A stretch of 35,796 nucleotides of DNA from an uncultured Oscillospiraceae bacterium. Lineage in GTDB: Bacteria; Bacillota; Clostridia; Oscillospirales; Oscillospiraceae. Positions 24,533 through 33,078 of this stretch are shown here, piece by piece (the stretch's first letter is position 1; each line of letters begins with the position of its first letter). The stretch spans positions 1 to 35,796 of the forward strand of contig CANQSU010000007.1 in NCBI GenBank assembly GCA_947626585.1. Direction: 5' to 3'. The notes beneath the pieces are model-generated. The model was not told the DNA's origin. It worked only from the letters and a program-made list of their open reading frames with translations, and did not search any database. Both the position numbers and the translations under genes were made by a program.

Positions 24533-25594
24533 TTACCCTTCCAGGCCGAAGTCTTCCGCGGTGTATTGCGCGGGCATCTGATCCAAAACGCCCATGTCCT
24601 CATAGAACTTGATCGCGCCGGGATGGAACGGGCCATAGGCACGGGCAAGCTGGCCGTAATCGGCCTCGTCGGGGAACAGCGCCACGGAGGCTTTCAGCTC
24701 ATCATAGTTATTCCAGAAGGACGCCGTCAGAGCGTACGCCACGTCATCGGGCATATCAGCGTTGCAGATCGTGGTGTTATAGAAGTTGATGCTCAGATAG
24801 TCCTCAGGCATGTCACGATACATCCCGCCAGGGATATAATCCTTGCTGTAGAACGGATAGGCCTCGCAAAAAGCTTCGACCTCTTCTTCATCGAACTGCA
24901 CGAAGTAGACGGTCTCGCTCGCGGACAGCTCCGTGGTAGCGGACATGGGGTGTCCGGCGCCCAGGCACGCAACGTCCAGCGTACCGTCCTTCAGCGCGTC
25001 GGTGGTATCGGCAAAGGCGCCATAGATGATCTCCTTGGGAGTGATATCAAAGAAGTCGAAGATCAGCTTGGCCAGATCCGCCTGACCGCCGGAAGCGGGT
25101 CCCAGGTTCACGGTCTTGCCGTCCAGATCGTGGATGGTCTTGATATCCGGATCAAGGGAGTACCAGCACAGCAGGGAGCCGTACTGCGGCCACAGGATGC
25201 GCACGTTTTCGCGGGGCGAGCCGCCGGTCCACTCGGCGTCAGGGTTGCCGGTCATGCCGTCGCTGAAGGACTTGTTGTTCGTAAAGCCAATGGCATAGGC
25301 CGTTTCGGAGCAGTCCAGGTAGTTGCCGCTGCCGCCGCCGCCGGGCTCGCACTGGAGGATGATGTTCCAATCCTTCTTCAGCGCTTCGCCGTACGCGATC
25401 GCGAGGGTGTACCAAGTGCCGCCTTCCGAACCGGAGGAGGCATACATCATGGAATACTCGTCGGGGATCTCGATGTTGGCCAGATGCTCGGCCACAGCCT
25501 CAGGCATATCGCTTTCCTCTCCGTCGGCGAACACAGCGACGCTCAGGCTCAGCATCATGCACAGGGCTATCAGCATTGCAATGATCTTTTTCAC
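24533..25594 (-). CDS. TAXI-family TRAP solute-binding protein, copy B
   Basis: A secreted substrate-binding protein of 353 aa. From the GTG at 25594 it begins VKKIIAMLIALCMML with a Sec signal ending near AVFADGE; AAAGGAG precedes the start, while the track extension (MTGHSEAEE) has none. TAXI motifs are YASSGSEGGTWYTLA, LQCEPGGGGSGNYLD and LGPASGGQADL. It pairs with permease B. It is a diverged paralogue of copy A, so the two systems may take up different but related compounds. Confidence 0.88.
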   Translation of the reverse strand: MKKIIAMLIALCMMLSLSVAVFADGEESDMPEAVAEHLANIEIPDEYSMMYASSGSEGGTWYTLAIAYGEALKKDWNIILQCEPGGGGSGNYLDCSETAYAIGFTNNKSFSDGMTGNPDAEWTGGSPRENVRILWPQYGSLLCWYSLDPDIKTIHDLDGKTVNLGPASGGQADLAKLIFDFFDITPKEIIYGAFADTTDALKDGTLDVACLGAGHPMSATTELSASETVYFVQFDEEEVEAFCEAYPFYSKDYIPGGMYRDMPEDYLSINFYNTTICNADMPDDVAYALTASFWNNYDELKASVALFPDEADYGQLARAYGPFHPGAIKFYEDMGVLDQMPAQYTAEDFGLEG

Positions 25595-25700
25595 GTTTTG
25601 TTCTCCTTTCAAAATCGATGTCGTCTTTGTTTCCTCTGCTTCAGAGTGCCCGGTCACTACTCAGAAAAACACCTCCTCAAACAAAGATACGTTTCTCCCG
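25595..25700 (-). repeat. Duplicated leader containing the relict 3' end of an M24 gene
   Basis: The minus strand here reads TTTGTTTGAGGAGGTGTTTTTCTGA, which in frame gives LFEEVFF-stop. The real M24 gene ends YPFEEKFF-stop with nearly the same DNA. The match continues beyond the stop (TGACCG, GAAGCAGA, then the AAAGGAG of the TAXI gene) and aligns with 28868-28970. The duplicated unit therefore began inside an M24 gene. Confidence 0.65.
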
Positions 25701-25731
25701 TCCGCGCTCAAGGCCATGTCGGGATATTGTC

Positions 25732-27744
25732 TTACTCAAGATCTATCGTATCCATGATATGCTCGCTGGCAGCAGCAGCCTCTTCCTCGAGCCGCTTGAG
25801 TTCTTCGTCGGAAATATCTGCTGTATCGGAGACCTCGAACTCCTCCGGATGGGATTTTTTGCGCGCAGCCACATAGGCTTTCTGGCACAGGAATACAGCC
25901 ACACAAACGATGATACCGACATAATCGGTGGCGGACGCCGGATGGACCAGCATCAGGCCGCCCGCAAAAGAGATGATCCGCAGCCAAACGGGCATACGTC
26001 CGTTCATCGCCCAGCCCACGACACCGCCAGACATAGCCACCACACCGATCACAGCGGTAATGAGCGTGCGTATGGCCGGCAGCCATCCATTGATGACCCA
26101 CAGCATGTCACTGTTATAGGCGAAGAAAAACGGGATGACAAAGGACACGATACCGATCTTACAGGCTGTCGCTCCCACCTTGAGGGGAGAGTCGCCGCTG
26201 ATGCCCGCCGCCGCATAGGCCGCCAGACAGACAGGCGGTGTGATGGAGGACAGGCTGGAGAAGTGCAGCAGGAACATATGCGCCGCCAAAAGAGGCACGC
26301 CCAATTCGGTGAGCGCGCTGACGCACACGCTGGTCGAGATGACGTAAGAGGCCGTTACCGGCAGTCCCATGCCCAGTATGATCGTGAGCAGCGCTGTCAG
26401 CACCAGGGAGAACAGAAGATTTCCCTGCCCCACGCTCAGCAGCAGAGAAGACGCTTTGACCGCCAGGCCCGTCATATTCAGCAGGGAACTGACGATAGAC
26501 GCACAGAAAAATGCAAGTCCGACCGTGATAAAGCTGGTACCAGCCCGCAGCATCGTGTTCAGAAGCATACCAAGGGACTTTACCAGGGGCTGACGCGTCT
26601 TTGGATTGATATAAAACAGCGCTACACCGATGATCATGCCGTAAGCCGCGCCCCGCAGGGGACTTTGCTTCAGCACCAGCATGGTGAGCATAACGACGAT
26701 GACCGGCGCAAAAAGATAGCTCTTTTTCAGCACATAGCTCCATCGCTGGAGCTGACTCTCCCGCAGGCCGCGCAGATTGTGCTTGCCCGCGGTGAAATCG
26801 ATAGCAAAGTAGAGATTGATATAATAGATCAGCGCGGGGACCACCGCCGCCAGCGCGATGGTGCCGTAGGGGATGCCGCTGAGCTCCGCGGCCAAAAAGC
26901 CGGCGGACGCCATGATCGGCGGCATGATCTGTCCGCCGGAGGATGCGACCGCTTCCACTGCCGCAGCAAAGTGACTGGGATATCCGGTCGCCTTCATCAG
27001 AGGGATCGTAAAGGTGCCGGTCGCCACAGCGTTAGCCGCGCCGGCTCCGGAGATCGTGCCGAAAATACAGCTGGAGATCGTGGCCACCTTTGCCGGACCG
27101 CCGCGCGTCTTGCCGGCCAGACGGTTGGCAAAATCGGTGAAGTAGTTGCCCGTTCCGCATATCTCCATGATCTTGCCCATGACCACAAAGGGCAGACAGT
27201 ATGTTACGCTCGTCCCGCACAGCGACCCGTAGAAGGAGCCCTGCACGTTGTATATTATCGAGAATATCTTGCGCGGCTTGATGGGCAGCATATGGAGAAA
27301 ACCGGGGATATGCTGGCCCACGAAAGCATACAGCAGAAATATGCTGCACAGGATCACCAGCGGCCACCCAACGCAGCGCTGGACAAATACCAGGATGAAG
27401 ATCACCATGACCACACTGAAGGCAATATCGGTATCGGTCATGGCATTCGTCATACGGAACAGCCACCCGGAATCATCCAGCCAGATATGCAGCGTGGAGC
27501 CGATGACGCCAATATACAGGATGGTGTCGATGATCCACCATATCAGCTTAGTACGATCGCTCTTCCCCGGCTTGGGCACGCAGAAATACGCCATAGTACA
27601 GACGAAAAACACGTGAAGCGGCCGAAGTATCCCCGGCGATGTCGCTGTGAAAAGCAACATATACAATTGCGCGATGATCGCAACCGCAGCGAATACTTTT
27701 ACAAATATCTCGATTTTTGGGTTATCTATACCTCGATTCAGCAT
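25732..27744 (-). CDS. TRAP transporter fused 4TM/12TM permease (TAXI type), copy A
   Basis: A 670-aa fused DctQM-type permease. GGAGGG precedes the ATG at 27744. It carries FGTISGAGAANAVATGTFTIPLMKA, GGQIMPPIMASAGF and ITPPVCLAAYAAAGISG. Compared with copy B it has a longer acidic C-terminal tail (DISDEELKRLEEEAAAASEH) that could be a cytosolic contact region. It works with the TAXI protein at 27843-28868 and presumably imports an organic acid or aromatic carboxylate with sodium. Confidence 0.9.
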   Translation of the reverse strand: MLNRGIDNPKIEIFVKVFAAVAIIAQLYMLLFTATSPGILRPLHVFFVCTMAYFCVPKPGKSDRTKLIWWIIDTILYIGVIGSTLHIWLDDSGWLFRMTNAMTDTDIAFSVVMVIFILVFVQRCVGWPLVILCSIFLLYAFVGQHIPGFLHMLPIKPRKIFSIIYNVQGSFYGSLCGTSVTYCLPFVVMGKIMEICGTGNYFTDFANRLAGKTRGGPAKVATISSCIFGTISGAGAANAVATGTFTIPLMKATGYPSHFAAAVEAVASSGGQIMPPIMASAGFLAAELSGIPYGTIALAAVVPALIYYINLYFAIDFTAGKHNLRGLRESQLQRWSYVLKKSYLFAPVIVVMLTMLVLKQSPLRGAAYGMIIGVALFYINPKTRQPLVKSLGMLLNTMLRAGTSFITVGLAFFCASIVSSLLNMTGLAVKASSLLLSVGQGNLLFSLVLTALLTIILGMGLPVTASYVISTSVCVSALTELGVPLLAAHMFLLHFSSLSSITPPVCLAAYAAAGISGDSPLKVGATACKIGIVSFVIPFFFAYNSDMLWVINGWLPAIRTLITAVIGVVAMSGGVVGWAMNGRMPVWLRIISFAGGLMLVHPASATDYVGIIVCVAVFLCQKAYVAARKKSHPEEFEVSDTADISDEELKRLEEEAAAASEHIMDTIDLE

Positions 27745-27764
27745 ATTATTCCCTCCAAGAGCTT

Positions 27765-27806
27765 AAAAAACAGGTGGTCAAACAATATTTCATGCTGGCC
27801 ACCTGT
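27765..27806 (-). terminator. Intra-operon hairpin terminator/attenuator behind TAXI protein A
   Basis: On the minus strand ACAGGTGGCC and GACCACCTGT form a 10-bp stem (one G-T pair) followed directly by TTTTTT. It lies between the binding-protein gene and its permease. Partial termination here would give more binding protein than permease, a common arrangement; the downstream genes have the same orientation and their own ribosome sites. Confidence 0.65.
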
Positions 27807-27842
27807 CCTCCTTTAGCCTACATGGAATATGTGGAGCATGGT

Positions 27843-28868
27843 TTATTCGACATATTCTGCATAGAAAGCATCCACATGCGCGGTCTCCGGCAGATAGTCG
27901 GCCATATCATTGTCCTCATAGAACTGAATCGCGCCCTCGTGATAAGGCGTTCTGGCGCACAGGGCCAATTCCTCCGGGTCCTTCTCGCCCAGGCCGCTGG
28001 CCACAGCGTACATCTGGTCATAGTTGTCCCAGAAGGCCTTCGTCAGAGCATACGCCACCTCATCAGGCACATTCACATTGCACGCAAGCATGCTGTAAGA
28101 GCAGACGCTGAGGATGTCGCCGGTCTGGTTCTTGTAGCAGCCATCAGGAATGGTCGCGCTGATATACTGGGGATAAGCGGCCAGAAGCTCTTCGCTCTCC
28201 TCCTCGGTGAAGCCGAACATATAGCAGGAGTCGACCGTGGTCTCCAGCTCTGTGATGGCGGCAATGGGATGGCCGGCGGAAGCCAGCATCACATCCACCG
28301 TGCCGTCCTGCAGAGCGGTGGCGCCTTCGTTGTAGCTGCCGTAAACGGGCGTATACTCGATGCCGAAGACTTCGGCGGCGGCCATAGGTATCTCGTTCTG
28401 GATGCCGCCGCTGGGCCCGCAGTGGATGACCTTGCCGTCACAGTCGCTGAAGCTCTTGATGTCGGGATCTCTGGTGACGAAAATGATCGTGGAAGGATAC
28501 AGCGGCGCCAGAGCGCGCACATCCTCCAGCTGCTCGCCCTCATGGCTGGGGAGCTTGGAGTTGACGCCATCCAGGAAGTAGCAGTCACACGTAAGGCCAA
28601 CGTTGTAAGGATTGGTCGCGATGTCATAGAAGTTGGCGCTGCCGCCGCCGGCAGGCTCGCACTGCAGGGAAATGCCGAAGTCCTTCTTGGCCATCTCGCC
28701 CCAGCTCACACAGATGGTGTAATAGACGCCGCCCTCAGACCCGGACGAGCCGTACAGCATCTTCCAATCATCGGGGATCTCAATGTCGCTTTCTCCGTCG
28801 GCAAACGCAGCGGCGCTCAGGCTCAGCACCAGGCAGACGGTCAGCAAAATCGCGGTTATTTTTTTCAA
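27843..28868 (-). CDS. TAXI-family TRAP solute-binding protein, copy A
   Basis: A secreted solute-binding protein of 341 aa. The chosen start is the TTG at 28868 (reading KKITAILLTVCLVLSLS after the initiator), 8 nt after AAAGGAG; the track start codon lies before that site. The signal peptide ends near AAAFADGE. TAXI motifs are YGSSGSEGGVYYTIC, LQCEPAGGGSANFYD and GTVDVMLASAGHP. It follows the M24 gene by 74 bp and pairs with permease A. Confidence 0.87.
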   Translation of the reverse strand: MKKITAILLTVCLVLSLSAAAFADGESDIEIPDDWKMLYGSSGSEGGVYYTICVSWGEMAKKDFGISLQCEPAGGGSANFYDIATNPYNVGLTCDCYFLDGVNSKLPSHEGEQLEDVRALAPLYPSTIIFVTRDPDIKSFSDCDGKVIHCGPSGGIQNEIPMAAAEVFGIEYTPVYGSYNEGATALQDGTVDVMLASAGHPIAAITELETTVDSCYMFGFTEEESEELLAAYPQYISATIPDGCYKNQTGDILSVCSYSMLACNVNVPDEVAYALTKAFWDNYDQMYAVASGLGEKDPEELALCARTPYHEGAIQFYEDNDMADYLPETAHVDAFYAEYVE

Positions 28869-28942
28869 TGCTCTATCTCCTTTCAAATGATCTAGTTGAT
28901 TTTGTTTTTCGATCCTTCTGCTTCGGCGCGAACGGTCAACAC

Positions 28943-30151
28943 TCAGAAAAACTTTTCCTCAAACGGATACACGCTCAGCACTTCCACGCCGGTCTCTGTA
29001 ACGATGAAGTTATCCTCCAGACGCACGCCGCCGACGCCCGGCTCGCCGTAATAGGGCTCTACAGAGAAGACCATGCCAGGCTGCAGGGTGACGGTGTTCT
29101 CCGGCTCAAAGACGCCCTTATAGGTGCCGATCAGAGGAGGCTCGCAGGAGCAGATGCCAAGGCCGTGGCCCAGGCTCTGGCCCAGGATGTTGCCCTTGCA
29201 GGACAAAGCCACATCGCGGGTGGTGGCGCCGGGCTTGATGGCCTCTTCCGCCGCGCGCAGCGCCTTGTAGGCGGTCTCATGGACCCGGCACATATCCTTG
29301 GAAGGCATGGCCTTCTCGCCGCAGATCCAAGTACGGGTGAAATCGCCCCAATAGCCGTTGAAACGGCCGCCCACATCAATGATGACGGGATCGCCGTACT
29401 GGATGATACGGTCAGAGGTAAAGCGGCGATAGGGAACGGTGTACGGGCCGCTGCAGACGATGTTGGAGCACTGGCTCCACTCGCTGCCGTAGTAGTACAT
29501 AGCCTTAAAGCACTCCGCCAGGACCTCGCACTCCTTCACGCCGGGGCGAAGATACTCTCTCGCAGCGGACATTCCGGCGCTGGTCATCTCATAGGCGATG
29601 CGCAGGCAGTTGATCTCATCCTGAGACTTGATGGCGCGGGCCTGGAGCATGATCTCCTGTCCGTCAATGAACTTCACGCCGGGGAACACTTCAGGCAGGA
29701 CTTCATACAGAGCCGGGCTCCACGCGTCCACAGCAATGCACTTCGGATGTACGCCCTGATCGGCCAGACGGCGCTTGATATCCTCCGCCCAATCGCGGGC
29801 GCCGGGAACAAGCTCCAGTCCGCGGCAGGTGGTCTCGGTCAGGTGATCGCCAAGCCAGGGCATACGCACCTTGCAGTTGCCGTAGTCCAGAGAATACAGG
29901 GTATAGTTACCTCCCTTGGGGACTACCGTTGCGGCCATGCCCCAGTGGGCCATGGGCCAGTCATGGGTCCGCAGGCCAGTGATATAACGGGTACCTTCCA
30001 GCCGGAACACGAACAGAACGTCGGCCTCGCTGTCGTCAACGGCCTTCGTGATGCGATCCAGTCTGTACTGTCTCATCCGCTCGTAGTTGATCCGCTCCTC
30101 CCAGTCAACACCCATCTGGCCAATTGCGACTGTTTCCATCTTCGTGATCAT
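28943..30151 (-). CDS. M24-family metallohydrolase (creatinase/Xaa-Pro peptidase-like)
   Basis: A 402-aa protein of the pita-bread fold. All five metal ligands are present: Asp259 (IIDVGG), Asp270 (WGDFTRTW), His329 (GHGLG), Glu365 (FSVEPYY) and Glu379 (RLEDN). The family includes Xaa-Pro aminopeptidases, creatinase and ectoine hydrolase, which open C-N bonds in small molecules. Within a transporter-hydroxylase operon a small-molecule amidohydrolase-like role is more attractive than peptide turnover, but the sequence alone does not decide. The ATG at 30151 has GGAGG 7 nt upstream. A relict of a second copy of its 3' end lies at 25660-25700. Confidence 0.82.
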   Translation of the reverse strand: MITKMETVAIGQMGVDWEERINYERMRQYRLDRITKAVDDSEADVLFVFRLEGTRYITGLRTHDWPMAHWGMAATVVPKGGNYTLYSLDYGNCKVRMPWLGDHLTETTCRGLELVPGARDWAEDIKRRLADQGVHPKCIAVDAWSPALYEVLPEVFPGVKFIDGQEIMLQARAIKSQDEINCLRIAYEMTSAGMSAAREYLRPGVKECEVLAECFKAMYYYGSEWSQCSNIVCSGPYTVPYRRFTSDRIIQYGDPVIIDVGGRFNGYWGDFTRTWICGEKAMPSKDMCRVHETAYKALRAAEEAIKPGATTRDVALSCKGNILGQSLGHGLGICSCEPPLIGTYKGVFEPENTVTLQPGMVFSVEPYYGEPGVGGVRLEDNFIVTETGVEVLSVYPFEEKFF

Positions 30152-30193
30152 AAGCAACCCTCCAAAAAATATATTCCTTTCCCCAGGTGGGGT

Positions 30194-31210
30194 TTAAGGC
30201 TCAATAATGATACGGATCGCGTTGGCGCTGCGATCCTTCCTGCAGGCGAACGCTGCCGGGGAATCCTCTAACGAAAATCTATGGGTAATGATCGGCTCTA
30301 TCCTCACCTCTCCTTTGGCGAGCATCTCGATGGCCTCCGCATACAGGTTGCCCGTTCCCTTCACACCGGATACGGTCATCTGTTTGTCGTAGAACAGACG
30401 GATCGGAACATCGTCCAGATTCTTTCCGTAAATGCTGAACACCATGACCTTCCCGTCCGGACGGACGATATCGATGGCCTGTCCAAATGCCGCCGCAACG
30501 CCCGAGGACTCGATCACATAGTCCGGGCCGCCGGGGATCATCTCATAGATATTCTTCTTCAGATCCGGATCCCGGGTGGAAAACACGTGATCCGCGCCAA
30601 GCTCATAGGCGATATCCGTGCTGACCTTACGGCCGGTCCCGATCATAACGACCTTTTCCAAGCCCGCGTTGTGAAGCGCCTGCACCAGGATCAGTCCGTT
30701 GTGTCCCGGACCTATCACCACAGCGGACTTACCGGGCTCCGGCTGCATGCGGTCCATCAAATTGATGACTGTCGCGATACTGGTGATCGACTGGGCCTCC
30801 GAGAATGTCACGTTGTCCGGCAGCTTATAGAGGATATTGGCCGGGACCTTAATGAACTCCGCCATGGCCCCGTCCACATCTCCGCCCAGAAACTTCCTGT
30901 TCTTGCAGTTGGCATGGTTGCCGGCCCTGCACGCGGGACATTCGCCGCAGCCGTAGCTGCCCCGCATATAGACCCGATCTCCGACCGCCAGCCCGCCACA
31001 GTCGCCCTGAAGCTTTTCCACAAGGCCTACCGCCTCATGGCCAGGGATGGTGGGCATCTTTGCCGGATGAAGGCCGTCAACGATCAGCGCGTCCGTCCCG
31101 CACAGGCCCACGCACTTGACGCGGACCAACGCTTCGCCGTCTTCCAGCACCGGCACAGGCACATCGCATACCTTCAGGCTCCCAGGCTGTTCACACACCA
31201 AAGCTCTCAT
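30194..31210 (-). CDS. Zinc-dependent alcohol dehydrogenase (medium-chain family)
   Basis: A 338-aa MDR enzyme. The catalytic zinc site is seen in CVGLCGTD and PGHEAVG. The structural zinc loop has four Cys in GCGECPACRAGNHANC. The NAD(P)-binding region is SAVVIGPGHNGLILVQAL. It oxidises a secondary alcohol or polyol, or reduces the matching ketone; related proteins are called sorbitol, threonine or galactitol dehydrogenases. GGGGGAG precedes the ATG. It is second in the long operon, 18 bp after the synthase-like gene. Confidence 0.88.
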   Translation of the reverse strand: MRALVCEQPGSLKVCDVPVPVLEDGEALVRVKCVGLCGTDALIVDGLHPAKMPTIPGHEAVGLVEKLQGDCGGLAVGDRVYMRGSYGCGECPACRAGNHANCKNRKFLGGDVDGAMAEFIKVPANILYKLPDNVTFSEAQSITSIATVINLMDRMQPEPGKSAVVIGPGHNGLILVQALHNAGLEKVVMIGTGRKVSTDIAYELGADHVFSTRDPDLKKNIYEMIPGGPDYVIESSGVAAAFGQAIDIVRPDGKVMVFSIYGKNLDDVPIRLFYDKQMTVSGVKGTGNLYAEAIEMLAKGEVRIEPIITHRFSLEDSPAAFACRKDRSANAIRIIIEP

Positions 31211-31228
31211 TTTTCTCTCCCCCGGGCC

Positions 31229-32446
31229 TCACGCCACATGAGCACGGCTCAGGATCGCCCGGAACTCATCCTCCGTCAGGCAGCGTCGATGCTGGATGGA
31301 GAAGTCCTTGACCTGGGCCAGGATATCCTGCACCACTTCATCGGCCGGGAGCGGTATCCCCAGCTCTTTCAGCTTCACTTGGATAGATTCCTTTCCGCTC
31401 TTCTTGCCAAGCACATACTGACGAGTCGCGCCCACCAGCTTCTCGCTCACCGGGAAGGTGACTGTGGGATGCTCCTTGGCCACCTTCATGCCGATGCCGC
31501 TCTCCTTCATGTAAGCCGCATCGCCCGCAATGGGCATATTGAACGGGATCTTCACCCCGCTCAGCTCCTCCACCAGCTTGCACGTCTCCATGAGTTTCTC
31601 CAGATGTATGCCGGTCTCGATCCCATAGAGCGTATGTGCGGCCAGAATGATCTGCTCAAGAGAGGCGTTGCCGCAGCGTTCACCGATGCCGTTGATGCAG
31701 CCGTGCACGACCTCCGCGCCGGCCTCCACTGCCGCCAGGGCATTGGCCACGCCCATACCCAGATCGTTGTGCGTGTGGATCTCCACCGGCCTGCCGTTGG
31801 CCCACCGCTTCACGTTCCTGACCAACTGCTTCACCGCCAGAGGAATAGCCGTACCCGTGGTATCCACCACGGCCACAGCATCCGGATCGCCGGCTTCACA
31901 GACCTGTTCCAGAAGCGCCTTCAAATACACCGGATCGGCCCGGGTCGTATCGTAAGGGAAATAGACCGTGTACAGGCCCGCCCTTTTGGCCGCCTTGACC
32001 GCCGCCACGCTGTTGTCGACGAAGTCCTTTATCGTCCAGTTGGGGTGCATGTACCTCATCCTCTCCTCACCGCAGGTAAGTTCGATGATGATACCGTCCA
32101 CACCAGCTTCCACCGCCTTCTCCACGTCGGGGATCGCCGCACGGGAAAAGCTGAATATCTTGCTCTTCAGTCCCATTTTGGAGATCTCTTTGATCGCGTC
32201 AAAGTCCATCTGAGAGACCGCCGGCATTCCTGCCTCAATGCGTTGGATGCCAAGCTCGTCCAGCTGTTTTGCGATCCGGATCTTATCCTCCTTCAAAAGC
32301 ACGACGCCAGGACTCTGCTCGCCATCACGCAGCGTCGCGTCATGAAAAATCACCTTTTCAGGGATCTCCATCTGCGCGCGGACTTCTTCCGAAAAGTTGT
32401 ATCTGCTGACAAGCCATAGTTCATTTTCCCATTGTTTCGCGTTCAT
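31229..32446 (-). CDS. HMGL/isopropylmalate-synthase-family enzyme
   Basis: A 405-aa member of the DRE-TIM family. FHDATLRDGEQSPGV is the metal-binding start of the barrel and VEIHTHNDLGMGVANALAAVEAG supplies the HxH ligands. GKKSGKESIQVKLKELGI corresponds to the post-barrel segment of homocitrate, citramalate, isopropylmalate and Re-citrate synthases. There is no LeuA regulatory domain. Members condense acetyl-CoA with a 2-oxo acid; reverse aldol-type cleavage is possible for relatives. The ATG at 32446 with AAGGTGG upstream is chosen over the track start. As first gene of the hydroxylase operon it probably handles a pathway carbon skeleton rather than leucine synthesis. Confidence 0.82.
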   Translation of the reverse strand: MNAKQWENELWLVSRYNFSEEVRAQMEIPEKVIFHDATLRDGEQSPGVVLLKEDKIRIAKQLDELGIQRIEAGMPAVSQMDFDAIKEISKMGLKSKIFSFSRAAIPDVEKAVEAGVDGIIIELTCGEERMRYMHPNWTIKDFVDNSVAAVKAAKRAGLYTVYFPYDTTRADPVYLKALLEQVCEAGDPDAVAVVDTTGTAIPLAVKQLVRNVKRWANGRPVEIHTHNDLGMGVANALAAVEAGAEVVHGCINGIGERCGNASLEQIILAAHTLYGIETGIHLEKLMETCKLVEELSGVKIPFNMPIAGDAAYMKESGIGMKVAKEHPTVTFPVSEKLVGATRQYVLGKKSGKESIQVKLKELGIPLPADEVVQDILAQVKDFSIQHRRCLTEDEFRAILSRAHVA

Positions 32447-32524
32447 GTTATGAAACCCACCTTTGTCAAGAACTCCGCGCCGGCCGCGCAGCGCGCCACT
32501 CATACATTTTCACCAAAGTCTTGC

Positions 32525-32660
32525 GGCACATTTATTATAATACGACAATTTAGCACAAACCAGATTATATCTTGTTGTGTACATTGCTTATATTGTTCTT
32601 CTGTCATATGTTTGGCATTATGTGCATATTGTCTATATTTGTATGCAGACCATTTTGTGC
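32525..32660 (-). promoter_or_regulatory. AT-rich promoter region of the hydroxylase operon
   Basis: A block of AT-rich DNA in GC-rich surroundings upstream of the first operon gene. Two minus-strand TATAAT boxes are present (32539-32534 and 32569-32564), neither with a good -35, suggesting activator dependence. Direct repeats CATAT (32605-32609, 32625-32629; 20 nt apart) and ATATTGT (32590-32596, 32626-32632) could be sites for the AraC-family protein. Confidence 0.4.
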
Positions 32661-32916
32661 TGTCCGCCGCCGGCCGCGTTTTCATTTTCAGGGAGCAGCG
32701 AGCGCTGCCCGGCAGAGCGCGCGCCTCTCTTCTCAGGCAGAACGGCCCCGGGAAAGCGGTCGGCAGGCTCTCACAGGCGAAGACCGGGAGCGTTGGTCCT
32801 GCGGACAGATGAGTACAATGTACAAAGACCATCTGTGCAAAATCAAGCTGTAAATAATGGATCCCGGCGCGGCCCGAGCCCTTGGACCGCTGTGGCCGTT
32901 CGCCCAAACCACAAAA
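32661..32916. other. Non-coding stretch between the operon promoter and the GH5 terminators
   Basis: Short track ORFs here lack ribosome sites and known products. The only structure noticed is the inverted repeat GCAGCG-AG-CGCTGC at 32695-32708. No function is assigned. Confidence 0.4.
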
Positions 32917-32942
32917 GCGCCGGCAGCTTCACCTGCCGGCGC
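32917..32942 (-). terminator. GC-rich hairpin, second terminator of the GH5 gene
   Basis: GCGCCGGCAG and CTGCCGGCGC form a perfect 10-bp stem with a 6-nt loop, followed on the minus strand by TTTTG. It lies about 20 bp beyond the main terminator and may back it up. Confidence 0.5.
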
Positions 32943-32953
32943 AGAAAACAAAT

Positions 32954-32983
32954 AAAAAAGGCACCTGCATTTCTGCAAGTGCC
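32954..32983 (-). terminator. Rho-independent terminator of the GH5 gene
   Basis: On the minus strand GGCACTTGCA-GAAA-TGCAGGTGCC forms a 10-bp stem with one G-U pair and a stable GAAA loop, followed by TTTTTT. It is about 95 bp after the stop codon of the glycosidase gene. Confidence 0.85.
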
Positions 32984-33078
32984 CTGAGATGGCGGAGCAT
33001 GTTACGTTAAATCCGAGCCGAACGCCCGGCCGCTCGACATACGCCCTTGCCTGCTGGCCGGCGGGACGGCGGCGGGCG

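Noticed and set aside
22605-24581. 658-aa plus-strand ORF opposite the TRAP permease (and similar long ORFs at 25618-27816 and 30281-32419)
   Set aside because: Antisense shadows of long GC-rich genes; their composition is dominated by Arg, His, Gln and Asp and no domain is recognisable.
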